Below are positions 9,421 to 18,106 of a DNA stretch of 64,000 nucleotides, piece after piece. The notes under the pieces were generated by a model. That model saw nothing but the letters and a program-made list of their open reading frames with translations, did no database searches and was not told the DNA's origin. This stretch comes from Brevibacterium permense (GTDB lineage Bacteria; Actinomycetota; Actinomycetes; Actinomycetales; Brevibacteriaceae), in assembly GCF_013280495.1 (NCBI RefSeq), contig NZ_JABSSX010000003.1, positions 371,691 to 435,690 on the forward strand, written 5' to 3'. Position 1 is the stretch's first letter; every line of letters starts with the position of its first letter. The translations under genes and the position numbers were made by a program.

Positions 9421-10320
9421 ATGAAGAAGCTCAGACTGGCGGTCGCCTCGGTGGCCATCGGAATGCTGGCACTCAGCGGCTGCGGCCAGGGCGGAACCCC
9501 GGACGCACCCGCCGACGGCGACGGAGGCAAGGCAGAAGCGCCCGAATACACAGTCAACGAGAGTGCGGACATCGCCGACTCGAAGACGTGGAAGGCGGCG
9601 AAGGACGCAGGCGAGATCACCATCGGCGTGAAGTACGATCAGCCGGGCCTCGGCAACGTCTCAGCCGGATCGAAGACGCCCGAGGGGTTCGATATCGAGA
9701 TCGCGAAGATGGTCGCCGCACAGCTCGGATTCAAGCCCGACCAGATCAAGTACACGGAGACCGTCTCGGCCAACCGTGAGCCGTTCCTGCAGCAGGGCAA
9801 CGTCGACATGGTCGTCGCCACCTACACGATCAACGACGAGCGCAAGAAGGTCGTCGACTTCGCGGGGCCGTACTACGTTGCCGGTCAGGATCTGCTCGTC
9901 GCCGAGGACTCCGATATCGCCGGCCCCGAGGACCTTGACGGCAAGAAGGTCTGCTCCGTCGACGGTTCGACTCCGGCGCAGAACATCAAGGACAAGTACA
10001 AGAAGGCCGAACTCGTCACCTACGATGCCTACTCGAAGTGCGTCACCGACCTGCAGTCGGGATCCGTCGACGCGGTGACCACCGATGACGCCATCCTGCG
10101 CGGCTATGCCAAGCAGTACGAAGGCGAATTCAAAGTCGTCGGCAAGCCTTTCACCGAAGAGCCCTACGGCGTCGGACTGCCTAAGGACGACAAGGCCCTG
10201 CGGGACGCGGTCAACGATGCACTGGAGAAGGGCATGGACGACGGCGATTGGAAGAAGGCATTCGAATACACGCTCGGATCCACCGATGGTGTCGACATGC
10301 CCAAGGTCGACCGCTACTGA
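9421..10320 (+). CDS. gluB: Glutamate-type ABC transporter substrate-binding lipoprotein
   Basis: A 299-residue binding lipoprotein preceded by an AAGGAGAG ribosome binding site. The signal peptide ends in the lipobox LSGC. The mature protein has the SBP family 3 pattern, including GFDIEIAKMVA, a VDMVVATYTIN stretch and VVDFAGPYY. Typical extracellular solute-binding proteins of this family bind glutamate, aspartate or related amino acids. Confidence 0.92.
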   Translation: MKKLRLAVASVAIGMLALSGCGQGGTPDAPADGDGGKAEAPEYTVNESADIADSKTWKAAKDAGEITIGVKYDQPGLGNVSAGSKTPEGFDIEIAKMVAAQLGFKPDQIKYTETVSANREPFLQQGNVDMVVATYTINDERKKVVDFAGPYYVAGQDLLVAEDSDIAGPEDLDGKKVCSVDGSTPAQNIKDKYKKAELVTYDAYSKCVTDLQSGSVDAVTTDDAILRGYAKQYEGEFKVVGKPFTEEPYGVGLPKDDKALRDAVNDALEKGMDDGDWKKAFEYTLGSTDGVDMPKVDRY

Positions 10321-10340
10321 CCCAGTCCACAGATTGACAT

Positions 10341-10374
10341 GATGCGAGGGCACCGGCCGCGGTGCCCTCGCATC
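10341..10374 (+). promoter_or_regulatory. Intercistronic hairpin between gluB and gluC
   Basis: A perfect 15-bp stem (GATGCGAGGGCACCG) closes on a 4-base loop in the only long gap inside the operon. No T-run follows. Such structures after binding-protein genes commonly protect the upstream message or partly stop transcription, so the binding protein is made in excess over the permeases. Confidence 0.6.
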
Positions 10375-10390
10375 GATTAAGGAATCTGCC

Positions 10391-11053
10391 ATGGATTTCC
10401 TGGAGCTTCTCCAGATGTTCCTCTCCGGCGCGTGGGGAACAATCAAACTCTTCACCGTCGCCCTGATCGGATCGATGATCCTCGGTACGGTACTCGCCGC
10501 CATGCGAGTCTCACCGACCCCGGTGCTGCGCATCGCCGCATCGACGTACATCAACGTCGTCCGGAACACTCCGCTGACGCTCGTGATGTTCTTCTGCGCA
10601 TTCGGACTGCCGTTCCTCGACATCCGATTCGGTTCGACGAGTTCTTTCAACTCCTTCATCTACGCCACGATCGCTCTCATCGCCTACACCGCGTGCTTTG
10701 TTGCGGAGACGCTGAAGTCGGGAATCTCGACGATTCCCGTCGGACAGGCCGAAGCCGCCCGCGCAGTGGGCCTGAGCTTCGGGCAGACCTTGAGCGAAGT
10801 GGTTCTGCCGCAGGCCTTCCGAACGGTCATCCCGCCCCTGGGCAGTGTGATCATCGCGATGCTCAAGAACACCTCGATCGCTTCGGCGTTCAACAACCGA
10901 GAGCTGATCTCCGCGATGCGCAATGCCATCGAGATCCGCGGTGACCTCGTCATCCCGATTCTGTTCGGCACCGCAGTGGCCTACCTGATCCTGGCTCTGC
11001 TGCTCGGCCGTGTCTTCGACTACCTGGAGAAGAAGCTGGTGATTCTGCGATGA
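10391..11053 (+). CDS. gluC: Glutamate-type ABC transporter permease GluC
   Basis: A 220-residue inner membrane permease of the HisM/GluC type with about five hydrophobic helices. The cytoplasmic EAA loop is visible as GQAEAARAVGLSFGQT. An RNTPLTL stretch typical of amino acid permeases of this family lies in the N-terminal half. Its last four bases overlap the start of gluD. Confidence 0.92.
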   Translation: MDFLELLQMFLSGAWGTIKLFTVALIGSMILGTVLAAMRVSPTPVLRIAASTYINVVRNTPLTLVMFFCAFGLPFLDIRFGSTSSFNSFIYATIALIAYTACFVAETLKSGISTIPVGQAEAARAVGLSFGQTLSEVVLPQAFRTVIPPLGSVIIAMLKNTSIASAFNNRELISAMRNAIEIRGDLVIPILFGTAVAYLILALLLGRVFDYLEKKLVILR

Positions 11054-11892
11054 GCGCACCCACTCAAGTGCTGTTCGACGAACCGGGGCCGAAGTCCCGC
11101 CGGAACAACATCATCCTCTCGATCGTGTCGTTGATCGTGCTGTTGGCTCTTGTGGCGTTCGTCATCTGGAAGTTCGCCGACGCCGGTCAGCTCGAACCCG
11201 AGAAGTGGTACCCTTTCACCTTCGCGCAGATTCAGACCGTCCTGCTCCAAGGCATGTTCGCGACCCTCAAGGTCGCGGTCGTTGCATCCGTCCTCGCATT
11301 GGTCGTCGGAGTGGTATTCGCTCTCTTGCGCTTGTCGAGCAAGAAGGTCATCTCGGTTCCCGGAACGATCGTCCTCGAATTCTTCCGCGGCGTGCCCGTG
11401 CTGTTGCTCATCTTCGCGATGTTCCTCCTCTTCGGCAATGAGATCGGTGCCTTCTGGTCGGTCGTCTTCGGCCTGACCCTCTACAACGGAATGGTGCTGG
11501 CCGAGATCATCCGGGCAGGCATCCTCGCCGTCCCCACCGGGCAGCGTGAAGCGGCGATGGCGATCGGGCTGCGCTCTGGACAGGTGATGAGCCTGGTGCT
11601 CATGCCGCAGGCGCTGCGAGCGATGATGCCGACGATCATCGCCCAGATCGTCGTGCTCCTGAAGGATTCGGCCCTGGGTTTCATCGTCACGTATCAGGAC
11701 CTGCTCTACCAGGTGAACCTCATCGGCCGCGAGTACAACAACCTGCTGCCGACGTTCATCGTCGGTGCGGCCCTGTTCATCATCATCAATATGATCGTCG
11801 CCGGGTTCGCCCGCTGGCTCGAATCCCGACTCCAGCGCAAGACCACCGCCGACACCGAGGCCGACGGCCTGACCTCGAAGATCGTCGACTGA
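11050..11892 (+). CDS. gluD: Glutamate-type ABC transporter permease GluD
   Basis: The second membrane subunit, 280 residues, probably forming a heterodimer with GluC. An N-terminal cytoplasmic stretch is followed by a first helix near residue 20 and the conserved permease core. The family motif FFRGVPVLLL and the EAA loop (GQREAAMAIGLRSGQV) are clear. The ATGA overlap with gluC implies coupled translation. A strong terminator follows. Confidence 0.92.
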   Translation: MSAPTQVLFDEPGPKSRRNNIILSIVSLIVLLALVAFVIWKFADAGQLEPEKWYPFTFAQIQTVLLQGMFATLKVAVVASVLALVVGVVFALLRLSSKKVISVPGTIVLEFFRGVPVLLLIFAMFLLFGNEIGAFWSVVFGLTLYNGMVLAEIIRAGILAVPTGQREAAMAIGLRSGQVMSLVLMPQALRAMMPTIIAQIVVLLKDSALGFIVTYQDLLYQVNLIGREYNNLLPTFIVGAALFIIINMIVAGFARWLESRLQRKTTADTEADGLTSKIVD

Positions 11893-11904
11893 TTCCGCGG
11901 TTGA

Positions 11905-11940
11905 GAACAGGGCCCGGTCGACAGCGACCGGGCCCTGTTC
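11905..11940 (+). terminator. Terminator after gluABCD
   Basis: A perfect 16-bp stem (GAACAGGGCCCGGTCG) with the loop ACAG lies just after the gluD stop codon. It is the strongest hairpin near the operon end and a likely intrinsic terminator, although the following T-run is short. Confidence 0.8.
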
Positions 11941-11986
11941 GACCATGTATCGTTCACATAGGAGTCGGCCATGAAGGAGTGCATCA

Positions 11987-12307
11987 ATGCCACAGCCTCA
12001 ACTCAGCCCCACACCGGTTCGTGTGGTGAAGAACATCGACCGCGAAAGGTACGAGCTGTTCACCGATGAGACCCCGGGAGAGTTCATCGGGTTCCTCGCC
12101 TACCAGGTCATCGATGACCACACCCTGGAACTCCAGCACACGATCATCTCCGAAGGCTTCTCCCGACGAGGCTTCGCCCGTACCCTCGTCACCCAGGTGC
12201 TCGACCTCATCCGGGCCGACGGGTCGACCATCGTGCCGACCTGTTCGTACGTGCAGGACTACCTCTCGCGGTTCCCGCAGTACGGCGATCTCGTGGCCCA
12301 TCAGTGA
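11987..12307 (+). CDS. Small GNAT-like acetyltransferase
   Basis: A 106-residue protein resembling the short YidJ/YjdJ type of GNAT acetyltransferases. The acetyl-CoA-binding region is recognisable as EGFSRRGFARTLVTQVLD, where longer GNAT proteins have the Q/RxxGxG/A signature. It ends in a cysteine-containing segment (IVPTCSYVQDYL) typical of the family. An AAGGAG site precedes the ATG. The substrate is unknown. It overlaps the next gene by GTGA. Confidence 0.8.
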   Translation: MPQPQLSPTPVRVVKNIDRERYELFTDETPGEFIGFLAYQVIDDHTLELQHTIISEGFSRRGFARTLVTQVLDLIRADGSTIVPTCSYVQDYLSRFPQYGDLVAHQ

Positions 12308-13242
12308 CGGAGAGACATCGAGGGTCCGGAGCGGGCCGTTTCGCTCCGAGCCCGAGCGGAGACCTCCACATCGGCAATATCCGCTCCGGACTGCTCAGCT
12401 ATGTGCGTGCCCGGCAGACGGGCCGCCGGTTCCTGTGGCGGATCGAAGACCTCGATCGAGTGAGGGCCGGTGCCGCCGACTCACAGCTTGAGGTCTTCAC
12501 CGAGCTCGGCGTCGTCCCAGACGAAGCTCCTATGGTCCAATCCGAACGCACTGCCGAATACGCCGCCGCGATTGCGAAGCTGGAGGCGGACGGACTCGTC
12601 TACGAATGCTATTGCTCACGCAAGGACATCGCTCAGGCCCCCAGCGCACCGCACGCACCACCCGGAGCATACCCGGGGACCTGCCGCCGCCTCGGGGAAG
12701 AGGAGCGCGAATCCGCCCGGCTGAGGCTCGAAGCGAACGATCGGCGGCCGGCGCTGCGTCTGCGCGCGGACAATCGAATCCACAGCATCGACGATGCGCT
12801 GCTCGGCCGGGTGGAGGCGGTCGTCGACGATCTCGTGCTGCGGCGAGGTGACGGTGTCTTCGCCTACAACCTCACCGTCGTCGTCGATGACGCAGCGACC
12901 GGAATCGACGAGATCCTACGCGGGGACGATCTCGCTTCTTCGGCACCCAGGCAGGCGTATCTGGCACGGCTGCTTGGTCTGCCCGAACCGGGCTGGGTGC
13001 ATGTTCCACTGGTGCTCAACGAGGGCGGTCAGCGGTTGGCCAAACGTGATGGAGCGGTGACTTATCAGCAGCTGCGCGGCCTCGGATGGACCAATGAGGA
13101 CCTCTTCGCCTGGATGCAGCAGTCACTGGGATTCGACGGAGACAGTGGCCCGTGGAGATCCGTCGACGATATGGTCAGCGGCGTCGACTTCGCTCGGATG
13201 GCCACGACGCCGGCGGTCTTCATCCCGCCTGCGGGTTCCTAG
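12304..13242 (+). CDS. gluQ: Glutamyl-Q tRNA(Asp) synthetase
   Basis: A 312-residue class I synthetase-like enzyme that lacks the anticodon-binding domain of glutamyl-tRNA synthetase. Family members attach glutamate to queuosine in tRNA(Asp). The HIGH-like motif is PSPSGDLHIGN and the KMSKS-like motif is RLAKRDG. A zinc site is formed by CYC near residue 100 and a later TCRR cysteine. The start GTG overlaps the preceding stop. The length of about 300 residues fits GluQ-RS rather than GltX. Confidence 0.9.
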   Translation: MTERHRGSGAGRFAPSPSGDLHIGNIRSGLLSYVRARQTGRRFLWRIEDLDRVRAGAADSQLEVFTELGVVPDEAPMVQSERTAEYAAAIAKLEADGLVYECYCSRKDIAQAPSAPHAPPGAYPGTCRRLGEEERESARLRLEANDRRPALRLRADNRIHSIDDALLGRVEAVVDDLVLRRGDGVFAYNLTVVVDDAATGIDEILRGDDLASSAPRQAYLARLLGLPEPGWVHVPLVLNEGGQRLAKRDGAVTYQQLRGLGWTNEDLFAWMQQSLGFDGDSGPWRSVDDMVSGVDFARMATTPAVFIPPAGS

Positions 13243-13286
13243 GGTTGATTCCGCTCAGGTCGGTTCCTCGTCAGGCCGCTTCTTCA

Positions 13287-14495
13287 TCAGGCTGCGGACG
13301 AGTCGACGACGTCTCGGATGACTCCGTCGTAGATCGCTTCGAACGTGTCGAGGGTGTATTCGATGTCGTGTTTGGCCACGACGTCGAGCGACGCCTTCGA
13401 CATGGCATCGAGTTCATCATCGGGCATCCGGCAGATGCGGGTGAACCGGTCAGCCAGCGCATCTGTGTCGCGCGGCGGGAACAGGTACCCGTTGACTTCG
13501 TCGCGGACGAGGTGCGGCAGAGCCACCGCATCGGCGAGGACCACAGGTTTGCGCGACGCCAGCGCCTCCAGCGTAGCGATGGACTGCAGCTCAGCGGTCG
13601 AGGGCATGCAGAAGAAGGTGCAGCGCTGGTAGGCCTCCATGAGCGCCTTGTCACTGATCTTCCCGAGCACATGCACACGATCGGCGATGCCGAGTTCGGC
13701 AGCCAGCTGCTTCAGCGGCTCCTCCTGGTCACCGCCGCCGACGATATCGGCTTCGAACCCCAGCGCGGGATCGGTCTTCGCCACGGCCTCGACGATGTCG
13801 GCGGCGTGCTTCTCCGAGGAGAGTCGGCCGACGAAGAGAACACGTGGGGGAACGGCCCGCGACGCAGCGCAGTCGAGTTCGCGCAGATGAGCAAAGCGTT
13901 CCAGGTCGATCCCGCAGGACACCGCCCTGATGGGCGAGGAGAACCCGTTCTCGGTGAGCAGATCAGCGGCCAGCTGCGTAGGAACCGTGATGAAATCGGC
14001 GGCTTGGAACTTTCGGCGCAGATCCCACCAGGCGATGGCGGTGCCCCCGTCGAGAACGGCCTTCGGAGCTTTGAGATAGGGGCGGACATTGTCGGGCATG
14101 AAGTGGTTCGTGGCCACGACAGGGATTCCGCGCCTGATCGATTCGGAGAACGCATAACGGCCGATGACGAAGTGCGCCTGAGTATGCACGACATCGGGAC
14201 GGACGCTGTCGAGAAGTCGCGAGAGCTCGGGCTTCGTCTCCCACGGCATGCAGATCATCCACGTCGGGTGCAGGGGCCACCTGTGAGCGGTGAGCCGGTG
14301 AACGGTGACCCCGCTCTCGACACTCACCGAGGGTTTGCCCGTGGCCGAGGGGCATGCGACGTGGACGTCATTGCCACGTGCGGCGAGACCTTCGGCCAAG
14401 CGTTCGGCGAATTTCGCGGCACCGTTGACTTCGGGGGCGTACGTCTCCGCCGGGATGAGGATGCGGCGTTTCGGGGTGGGACGGTGCGCAGACAG
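13287..14495 (-). CDS. Glycosyltransferase family 4 with a non-standard start codon
   Basis: A GT-B fold glycosyltransferase. The C-terminal half has the nucleotide-sugar site: LFVGRLSSEKH, HVLGKISD and STAELQSIATLEALASRKPVV (split over positions 280-320). The first beta strand and its glycine loop (RRILIPAETYAPEVNGAAKF) lie upstream of the first ATG/GTG/TTG codon, so the gene must start earlier. Between the upstream stop and that strand the only candidates are CTG at 14495 or ATC at 14498, 6-9 bases after GAGGAG. I place the start at CTG. It may glycosylate a lipid or small thiol; the substrate is not known. The preceding DMT gene stops three bases away. Confidence 0.8.
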   Translation of the reverse strand: MSAHRPTPKRRILIPAETYAPEVNGAAKFAERLAEGLAARGNDVHVACPSATGKPSVSVESGVTVHRLTAHRWPLHPTWMICMPWETKPELSRLLDSVRPDVVHTQAHFVIGRYAFSESIRRGIPVVATNHFMPDNVRPYLKAPKAVLDGGTAIAWWDLRRKFQAADFITVPTQLAADLLTENGFSSPIRAVSCGIDLERFAHLRELDCAASRAVPPRVLFVGRLSSEKHAADIVEAVAKTDPALGFEADIVGGGDQEEPLKQLAAELGIADRVHVLGKISDKALMEAYQRCTFFCMPSTAELQSIATLEALASRKPVVLADAVALPHLVRDEVNGYLFPPRDTDALADRFTRICRMPDDELDAMSKASLDVVAKHDIEYTLDTFEAIYDGVIRDVVDSSAA

Positions 14496-14498
14496 GAT

Positions 14499-15410
14499 TC
14501 AGCTCTCCTCGGTGTCGGTCATGGTGTCGGAACGCCGGGCGTTCCTGCGCTGAGCTTCTCGATCTCTGACATCGGGATGATACCGCGACAATACAACGAC
14601 GGCTGCGCAGGCCACCAATCCGGTGAGCGAGATGAGGATGATGAGCCAGACGGGGGAGTGAGCCGCCTCGCCGAGGACGACGGTGCCGAGGATGACGGCA
14701 CCGATCGGGTCGATGACGGTCAGACCGGCGATGACCATCTCCGGGGGGCCCGCGGCATAGGAATTTTGGACGAACAGTGACCCCAGTGCCACTGCCGCCA
14801 GCAGGGCGGCGACGTTGATCCAGGTGACCTGATCGAGTCCGGCTTGGAGGAACTGGACGCTGACCAGGTGAGCGTTCGTCGCCACACAGGCGAACAGCAG
14901 ACCGGCGGCGATGATGAGCACGAGCTGAGGGGCGTGGCGGAAGACCACCACGATCACCAGGCCGACCGCCACCGCGACGGCAGTGATCCAGAACAGCGGC
15001 ATCGCATCGGCTCCGAGGTGGACCTCCGATTGTGCCGTCGTCGCCGAGAGCGCGACGAAGAGCGTCACCCCGGCGGTGCACCAGACGACTGACTGGACGA
15101 GTCGCCTGTTGACCTTGAGCCCGCGGTGACGGACGCCGAGCAGCACCGAGACGATGAGTGAGAACGCTCCGATCGGCTGCACGACCATCACCGGAGCCAG
15201 CGCCAGGGCTACGAAATTGCCCGCCGTTCCCACTCCGAGGATGATCAGTCCGAGCAGCCACCGACGATTGCGCAGCAGGTCGGTGAAATGGGCCCAGCTG
15301 AGTCCGTTGTGGGAGTCATCCTGCCCGGCGACCGCATCGTGCTGATACAAGGCGCCATAGGCCAGTGCCACGGCCGCGATGACGGCGAGGGCGATTGCAA
15401 CTATGGTCAC
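14499..15410 (-). CDS. DMT/EamA-like multi-helix membrane protein
   Basis: About 303 residues with nine or ten hydrophobic segments, resembling actinobacterial DMT-superfamily (NIPA-like or EamA-like) transporters. The segment PVMVVQPIGAFSLIVSVLLG is typical of this group. I chose the GTG at 15410 because GGAAG lies 7 bases before it and the first helix starts immediately after; longer upstream starts add a non-hydrophobic Arg/Pro-rich stretch. The charged C-terminal tail ends in TDTEES. Substrate unknown. It probably shares a transcript with the glycosyltransferase. Confidence 0.75.
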   Translation of the reverse strand: MTIVAIALAVIAAVALAYGALYQHDAVAGQDDSHNGLSWAHFTDLLRNRRWLLGLIILGVGTAGNFVALALAPVMVVQPIGAFSLIVSVLLGVRHRGLKVNRRLVQSVVWCTAGVTLFVALSATTAQSEVHLGADAMPLFWITAVAVAVGLVIVVVFRHAPQLVLIIAAGLLFACVATNAHLVSVQFLQAGLDQVTWINVAALLAAVALGSLFVQNSYAAGPPEMVIAGLTVIDPIGAVILGTVVLGEAAHSPVWLIILISLTGLVACAAVVVLSRYHPDVRDREAQRRNARRSDTMTDTEES

Positions 15411-15666
15411 GATGAGTCTTCCGGTGTAGACGGTGTGGATGTGGGGAGCGGATCGCTTCGAGTCTATCGCGCGGGGCGGCGGCGAAGATGGCCGCAGACT
15501 GTGTTTGTCCTGACTGTAAGGCAACCCTGCGGCGACTGGTTGGGAAACCCTCAGCGCTGTGGCTGAAGCACCCTCAATGCTGTGAGCTAAAGCACTCGTT
15601 GCGGTTTTGTTCGCCGGCCAGGGGATTTGCTAAGCTGGAACACAGGTCCGCAGGAAACTGCGGCAT

Positions 15667-15739
15667 TCCTCCGTAGCTCAGTTGGCAGAGCATTCGACTG
15701 TTAATCGAAGGGTCGCTGGTTCGAGCCCAGCCGGGGGAG
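15667..15739 (+). tRNA. tRNA-Asn (anticodon GTT)
   Basis: A complete cloverleaf: acceptor stem TCCTCCG pairs with CGGGGGA, the anticodon loop is CTGTTAA, and the T-arm contains GGTTCGAGCC. The CCA end is not encoded. A strong terminator follows directly. Confidence 0.95.
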
Positions 15740-15744
15740 CAACC

Positions 15745-15772
15745 AAGGCCCCGTCCGTTAGGACGGGGCCTT
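15745..15772 (+). terminator. Terminator of tRNA-Asn
   Basis: A perfect 12-bp stem AAGGCCCCGTCC with a GTTA loop starts five bases after the tRNA. Confidence 0.85.
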
Positions 15773-15849
15773 CGTCGTTGCCCGACACCACGCTCGGTGC
15801 CGACTACGCGGCTGGGGAATAGGCTCTGCGCGCGGCGGGTTCATCTGAC

Positions 15850-16089
15850 ATGAAGTCTTTCGGATTCCTCAGTTTCGGTCACTACGACAACGGCGGCGAC
15901 CTCGACGCCGGGCAGATGCTGCGCGATGCGGTGGAGATCTCCGTCGGTGCCGACGAGCTCGGCGTCAACGGCGCCTACTTCCGCGTCCACCATTTCGCGA
16001 CCCAGGCGGCCTCTCCCATTCCGCTGCTGTCGACGATCGCCGCGAAGACCAACAGGATCGAAGTCGGCACCGGAGTCATCGATATGAGG
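15850..16089 (+). pseudogene. N-terminal fragment of a luciferase-like (LLM) oxidoreductase, split by the element
   Basis: The first 80 codons of an LLM-class flavin-dependent oxidoreductase, up to IEVGTGVIDMR. In the family this is followed by YENPLY and the rest of the barrel. Here the frame runs into element DNA and stops at the next codon. The missing continuation lies at 24634, 8.5 kb downstream, in the same orientation. Rejoining the two pieces at the shared TA restores an uninterrupted frame, so the gene was broken by insertion rather than by gradual decay. Confidence 0.92.
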
Positions 16090-16091
16090 TA

Positions 16092-16119
16092 GCGCATGTT
16101 CGTGTTATGGCTCTCGTTT
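16092..16119. repeat. Left terminal arm of the element (half of attP)
   Basis: Reading inward from the junction, 20 of 28 positions match the right end (24606-24633) read inward, including GCATGT at bases 3-8 and CTCGTTT at bases 22-28. This symmetry fits the two arms of a serine recombinase attP site. Confidence 0.75.
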
Positions 16120-16136
16120 TCTCGGTCCGCGTCCCT

Positions 16137-16526
16137 CTACAGGTACCGGCAGACCTGGTCTGGGCTGCATGTGTCGGGGTCCGGGTGCGCGGCGTCGTGC
16201 CGGAGGTCGGCGATGGTGCCGTGCAGGGCGGTGAGCTGGGCGATCTGCTGCTCGATCTCGGCCAGGCGCGCGTCGAGGAGGTCTCGCACGTGCTCGCAGG
16301 GCGCGTGGCCGCTGTCGCGGATGTCGAGGATTTGGCGGATCTGGGCGAGGGTGAGGCCTGCGGCCTGGCCACGGTGAACGAAGTCGATCCGGGCGACGGC
16401 GTCGGGCGCGTAGTCGCGGTACCCGGATGGCGTCCGGTCGGCCGGGGGCAGCAGTCCCTGCTCTTCGTAGAACCGGAGCGTCTTCGAGGTGGTGCCCGCG
16501 CGTTCGGCGAGTTCTCCGATGCGCAT
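16137..16526 (-). CDS. merR: MerR-family mercury-responsive regulator
   Basis: A 129-residue MerR protein. Residues 1-40 form the winged helix (IGELAERAGTTSKTLRFYEEQG), then the wing (SGYRDY) and a long dimerisation helix. Cysteines lie at 77, 120 and 126, spaced like the three mercury ligands of MerR, with the last two in a DTCSPDQVC loop. It is divergent from merA, and a MerR-type promoter lies between. Presumably it represses merA without metal and activates with Hg(II). Another thiophilic metal is possible, but the merA neighbour favours mercury. Confidence 0.88.
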   Translation of the reverse strand: MRIGELAERAGTTSKTLRFYEEQGLLPPADRTPSGYRDYAPDAVARIDFVHRGQAAGLTLAQIRQILDIRDSGHAPCEHVRDLLDARLAEIEQQIAQLTALHGTIADLRHDAAHPDPDTCSPDQVCRYL

Positions 16527-16558
16527 TGCGGCCTCCGATCATTCGGCAGGGGCCACGC

Positions 16559-16590
16559 TTGACCTTCCCCTGCACTGGAAGGTCCAGTAT
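16559..16590 (+). promoter_or_regulatory. MerR-type promoter and operator of merA
   Basis: A -35 box TTGACC (16559-16564) and a -10 box CAGTAT (16585-16590) are separated by 20 bp (19 if the -10 is read one base earlier), longer than the normal 17. A perfect 7-bp dyad, ACCTTCC and GGAAGGT with 8 bases between, fills the spacer. This long-spacer layout is the hallmark of promoters untwisted by MerR-family activators. Confidence 0.8.
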
Positions 16591-16632
16591 GGCTGAAACG
16601 GAACAGAAGTCCAAGCCTTGACGGGAGCAGCG

Positions 16633-18057
16633 ATGCCTACGAAGTACGATCTCGCCATCATCGGATCGGGCGGCGGAGCGTTCGCCGCCGCGATTCGCGC
16701 GACCATGCTCGGGAAGTCGGTGGTGATGATCGAGCGTGGCACGCTCGGCGGCACCTGCGTGAACACGGGCTGCGTGCCGTCGAAGGCCCTCATCGCCGCC
16801 GCCGATGCACGGCACGTCGCCGCCGACGCCGCCGACCGGTTCCCGGGGATCGCGACGACGGCAGGCCCAGTGGACATGCCCGCGCTGATCGCCGGGAAGC
16901 AGGCGTTGGTCGAGACGATGCGGGGCGAGAAGTACGCCGACGTCGCCGATTCATACGGGTGGCACGTCCGGCGGGGAGACGCCGGGTTCGCGGGCACCCC
17001 GGACGCGCCGGTGTTGGAGGTCACCGCCGCAGACGGAGCGGTCGAGACGATCGAGGCCGAGCACTACCTGGTCGCCACCGGTGCGCGGCCGTGGGCTCCG
17101 CCGATCGACGGCCTGGACGAGGCCGGGTACCTGACCTCGACCACGGCGATGGACCTGACCGAGGTCCCCGAGTCGATGCTGGTGCTCGGCGGCGGCTACG
17201 TTGCCCTGGAGCAGGCGCAGCTGTTCGCCCGCCTCGGCTCCCAGGTCACCGTGCTGGTGCGGTCCCGGCTCGCGTCGAAGGAGGAGCCGGAGGTGTCCCG
17301 GACACTGCAGGAGGTGTTCGCCGACGAGGGCATCCGGGTGGTCCGCCGCGCGGTGCCGACCCGGGTGTCCCGGGACGCGGCGACCGGGCAGGTCGTGGTT
17401 ACCGCGGACGTGTCCGGCGGCTCGCAGGAGTTCCGCGCCGACCAGGTGCTCGTCGCCCTCGGACGCCGTCCCGTCACCGACGGCTTGAACCTCGATGCGG
17501 TCGGGGTGAAGACCGGGGACTCCGGCGAGGTGGTCGTCTCCGACCATCTGCAGTCGTCGAACCCGCGGATCTGGGCCGCGGGCGACGTGACCGGGCACCC
17601 GGAGTTCGTCTACGTCGCGGCCCACCACGGCACCCTCGTTGCCGAGAACGCGTTCGCCGACGCCGACCGGTCCGTCGACTACTCCCATCTGCCGCGGGTG
17701 ACGTTCACCGGACCGGCGATCGGCGCGGTCGGGATGACCGAGAAGGAGGTCGTCGCCGCGGGGATCCGCTGCGACTGCCGCGTGCTGCCCCTGGAGTATG
17801 TGCCCCGGGCGGTGATCAACCGCGACACCCGCGGGTTCATCAAGATCGTCGTGAACGCCGATACGAGCGAGATCCTCGGCCTCACCGCCGTCGCCAAGGA
17901 CGCCGGGGAACTCGCCGCCGCAGGCGTCCACGTGCTCGGCAAGACCATCGCCGAAGTCGCCGACGCCTGGGCCCCCTACCTGACCATGACCGAAGGCATC
18001 CGGATCGCCGCGAAGTCCTTCACCACCGACCCGTCACTGCTCTCGTGCTGCGCATGA
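16633..18057 (+). CDS. merA: Mercuric reductase MerA (without N-terminal HMA domain)
   Basis: A 474-residue flavoprotein disulfide reductase that reduces Hg(II) to Hg(0) with NADPH. The FAD motif is IIGSGGGAFAAA, the redox-active pair lies in GGTCVNTGCVPSK, the NADPH-site motif is VLGGGYVALE, and the protein ends LLSCCA, the paired C-terminal cysteines that hand Hg(II) to the active site. This C-terminal CC separates MerA from lipoamide dehydrogenase and mycothione reductase. The N-terminal metal-binding domain of many MerA proteins is absent. The chosen ATG is preceded by GGGAG. Confidence 0.93.
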   Translation: MPTKYDLAIIGSGGGAFAAAIRATMLGKSVVMIERGTLGGTCVNTGCVPSKALIAAADARHVAADAADRFPGIATTAGPVDMPALIAGKQALVETMRGEKYADVADSYGWHVRRGDAGFAGTPDAPVLEVTAADGAVETIEAEHYLVATGARPWAPPIDGLDEAGYLTSTTAMDLTEVPESMLVLGGGYVALEQAQLFARLGSQVTVLVRSRLASKEEPEVSRTLQEVFADEGIRVVRRAVPTRVSRDAATGQVVVTADVSGGSQEFRADQVLVALGRRPVTDGLNLDAVGVKTGDSGEVVVSDHLQSSNPRIWAAGDVTGHPEFVYVAAHHGTLVAENAFADADRSVDYSHLPRVTFTGPAIGAVGMTEKEVVAAGIRCDCRVLPLEYVPRAVINRDTRGFIKIVVNADTSEILGLTAVAKDAGELAAAGVHVLGKTIAEVADAWAPYLTMTEGIRIAAKSFTTDPSLLSCCA

Positions 18058-18106
18058 ACGGCAACGCATGCAATCGGGGAGATCTCATCCGGAAGAGGTG
18101 CAGACG

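Noticed and set aside
15850..16092. Treating the 80-codon N-terminal LLM fragment as a complete small gene
   Set aside because: It ends within two codons of the element junction, and its continuation is found at 24634.
16633..18057. Reading merA as lipoamide dehydrogenase or mycothione reductase
   Set aside because: The C-terminal Cys pair and the divergent MerR with a MerR-type promoter fit mercuric reductase.
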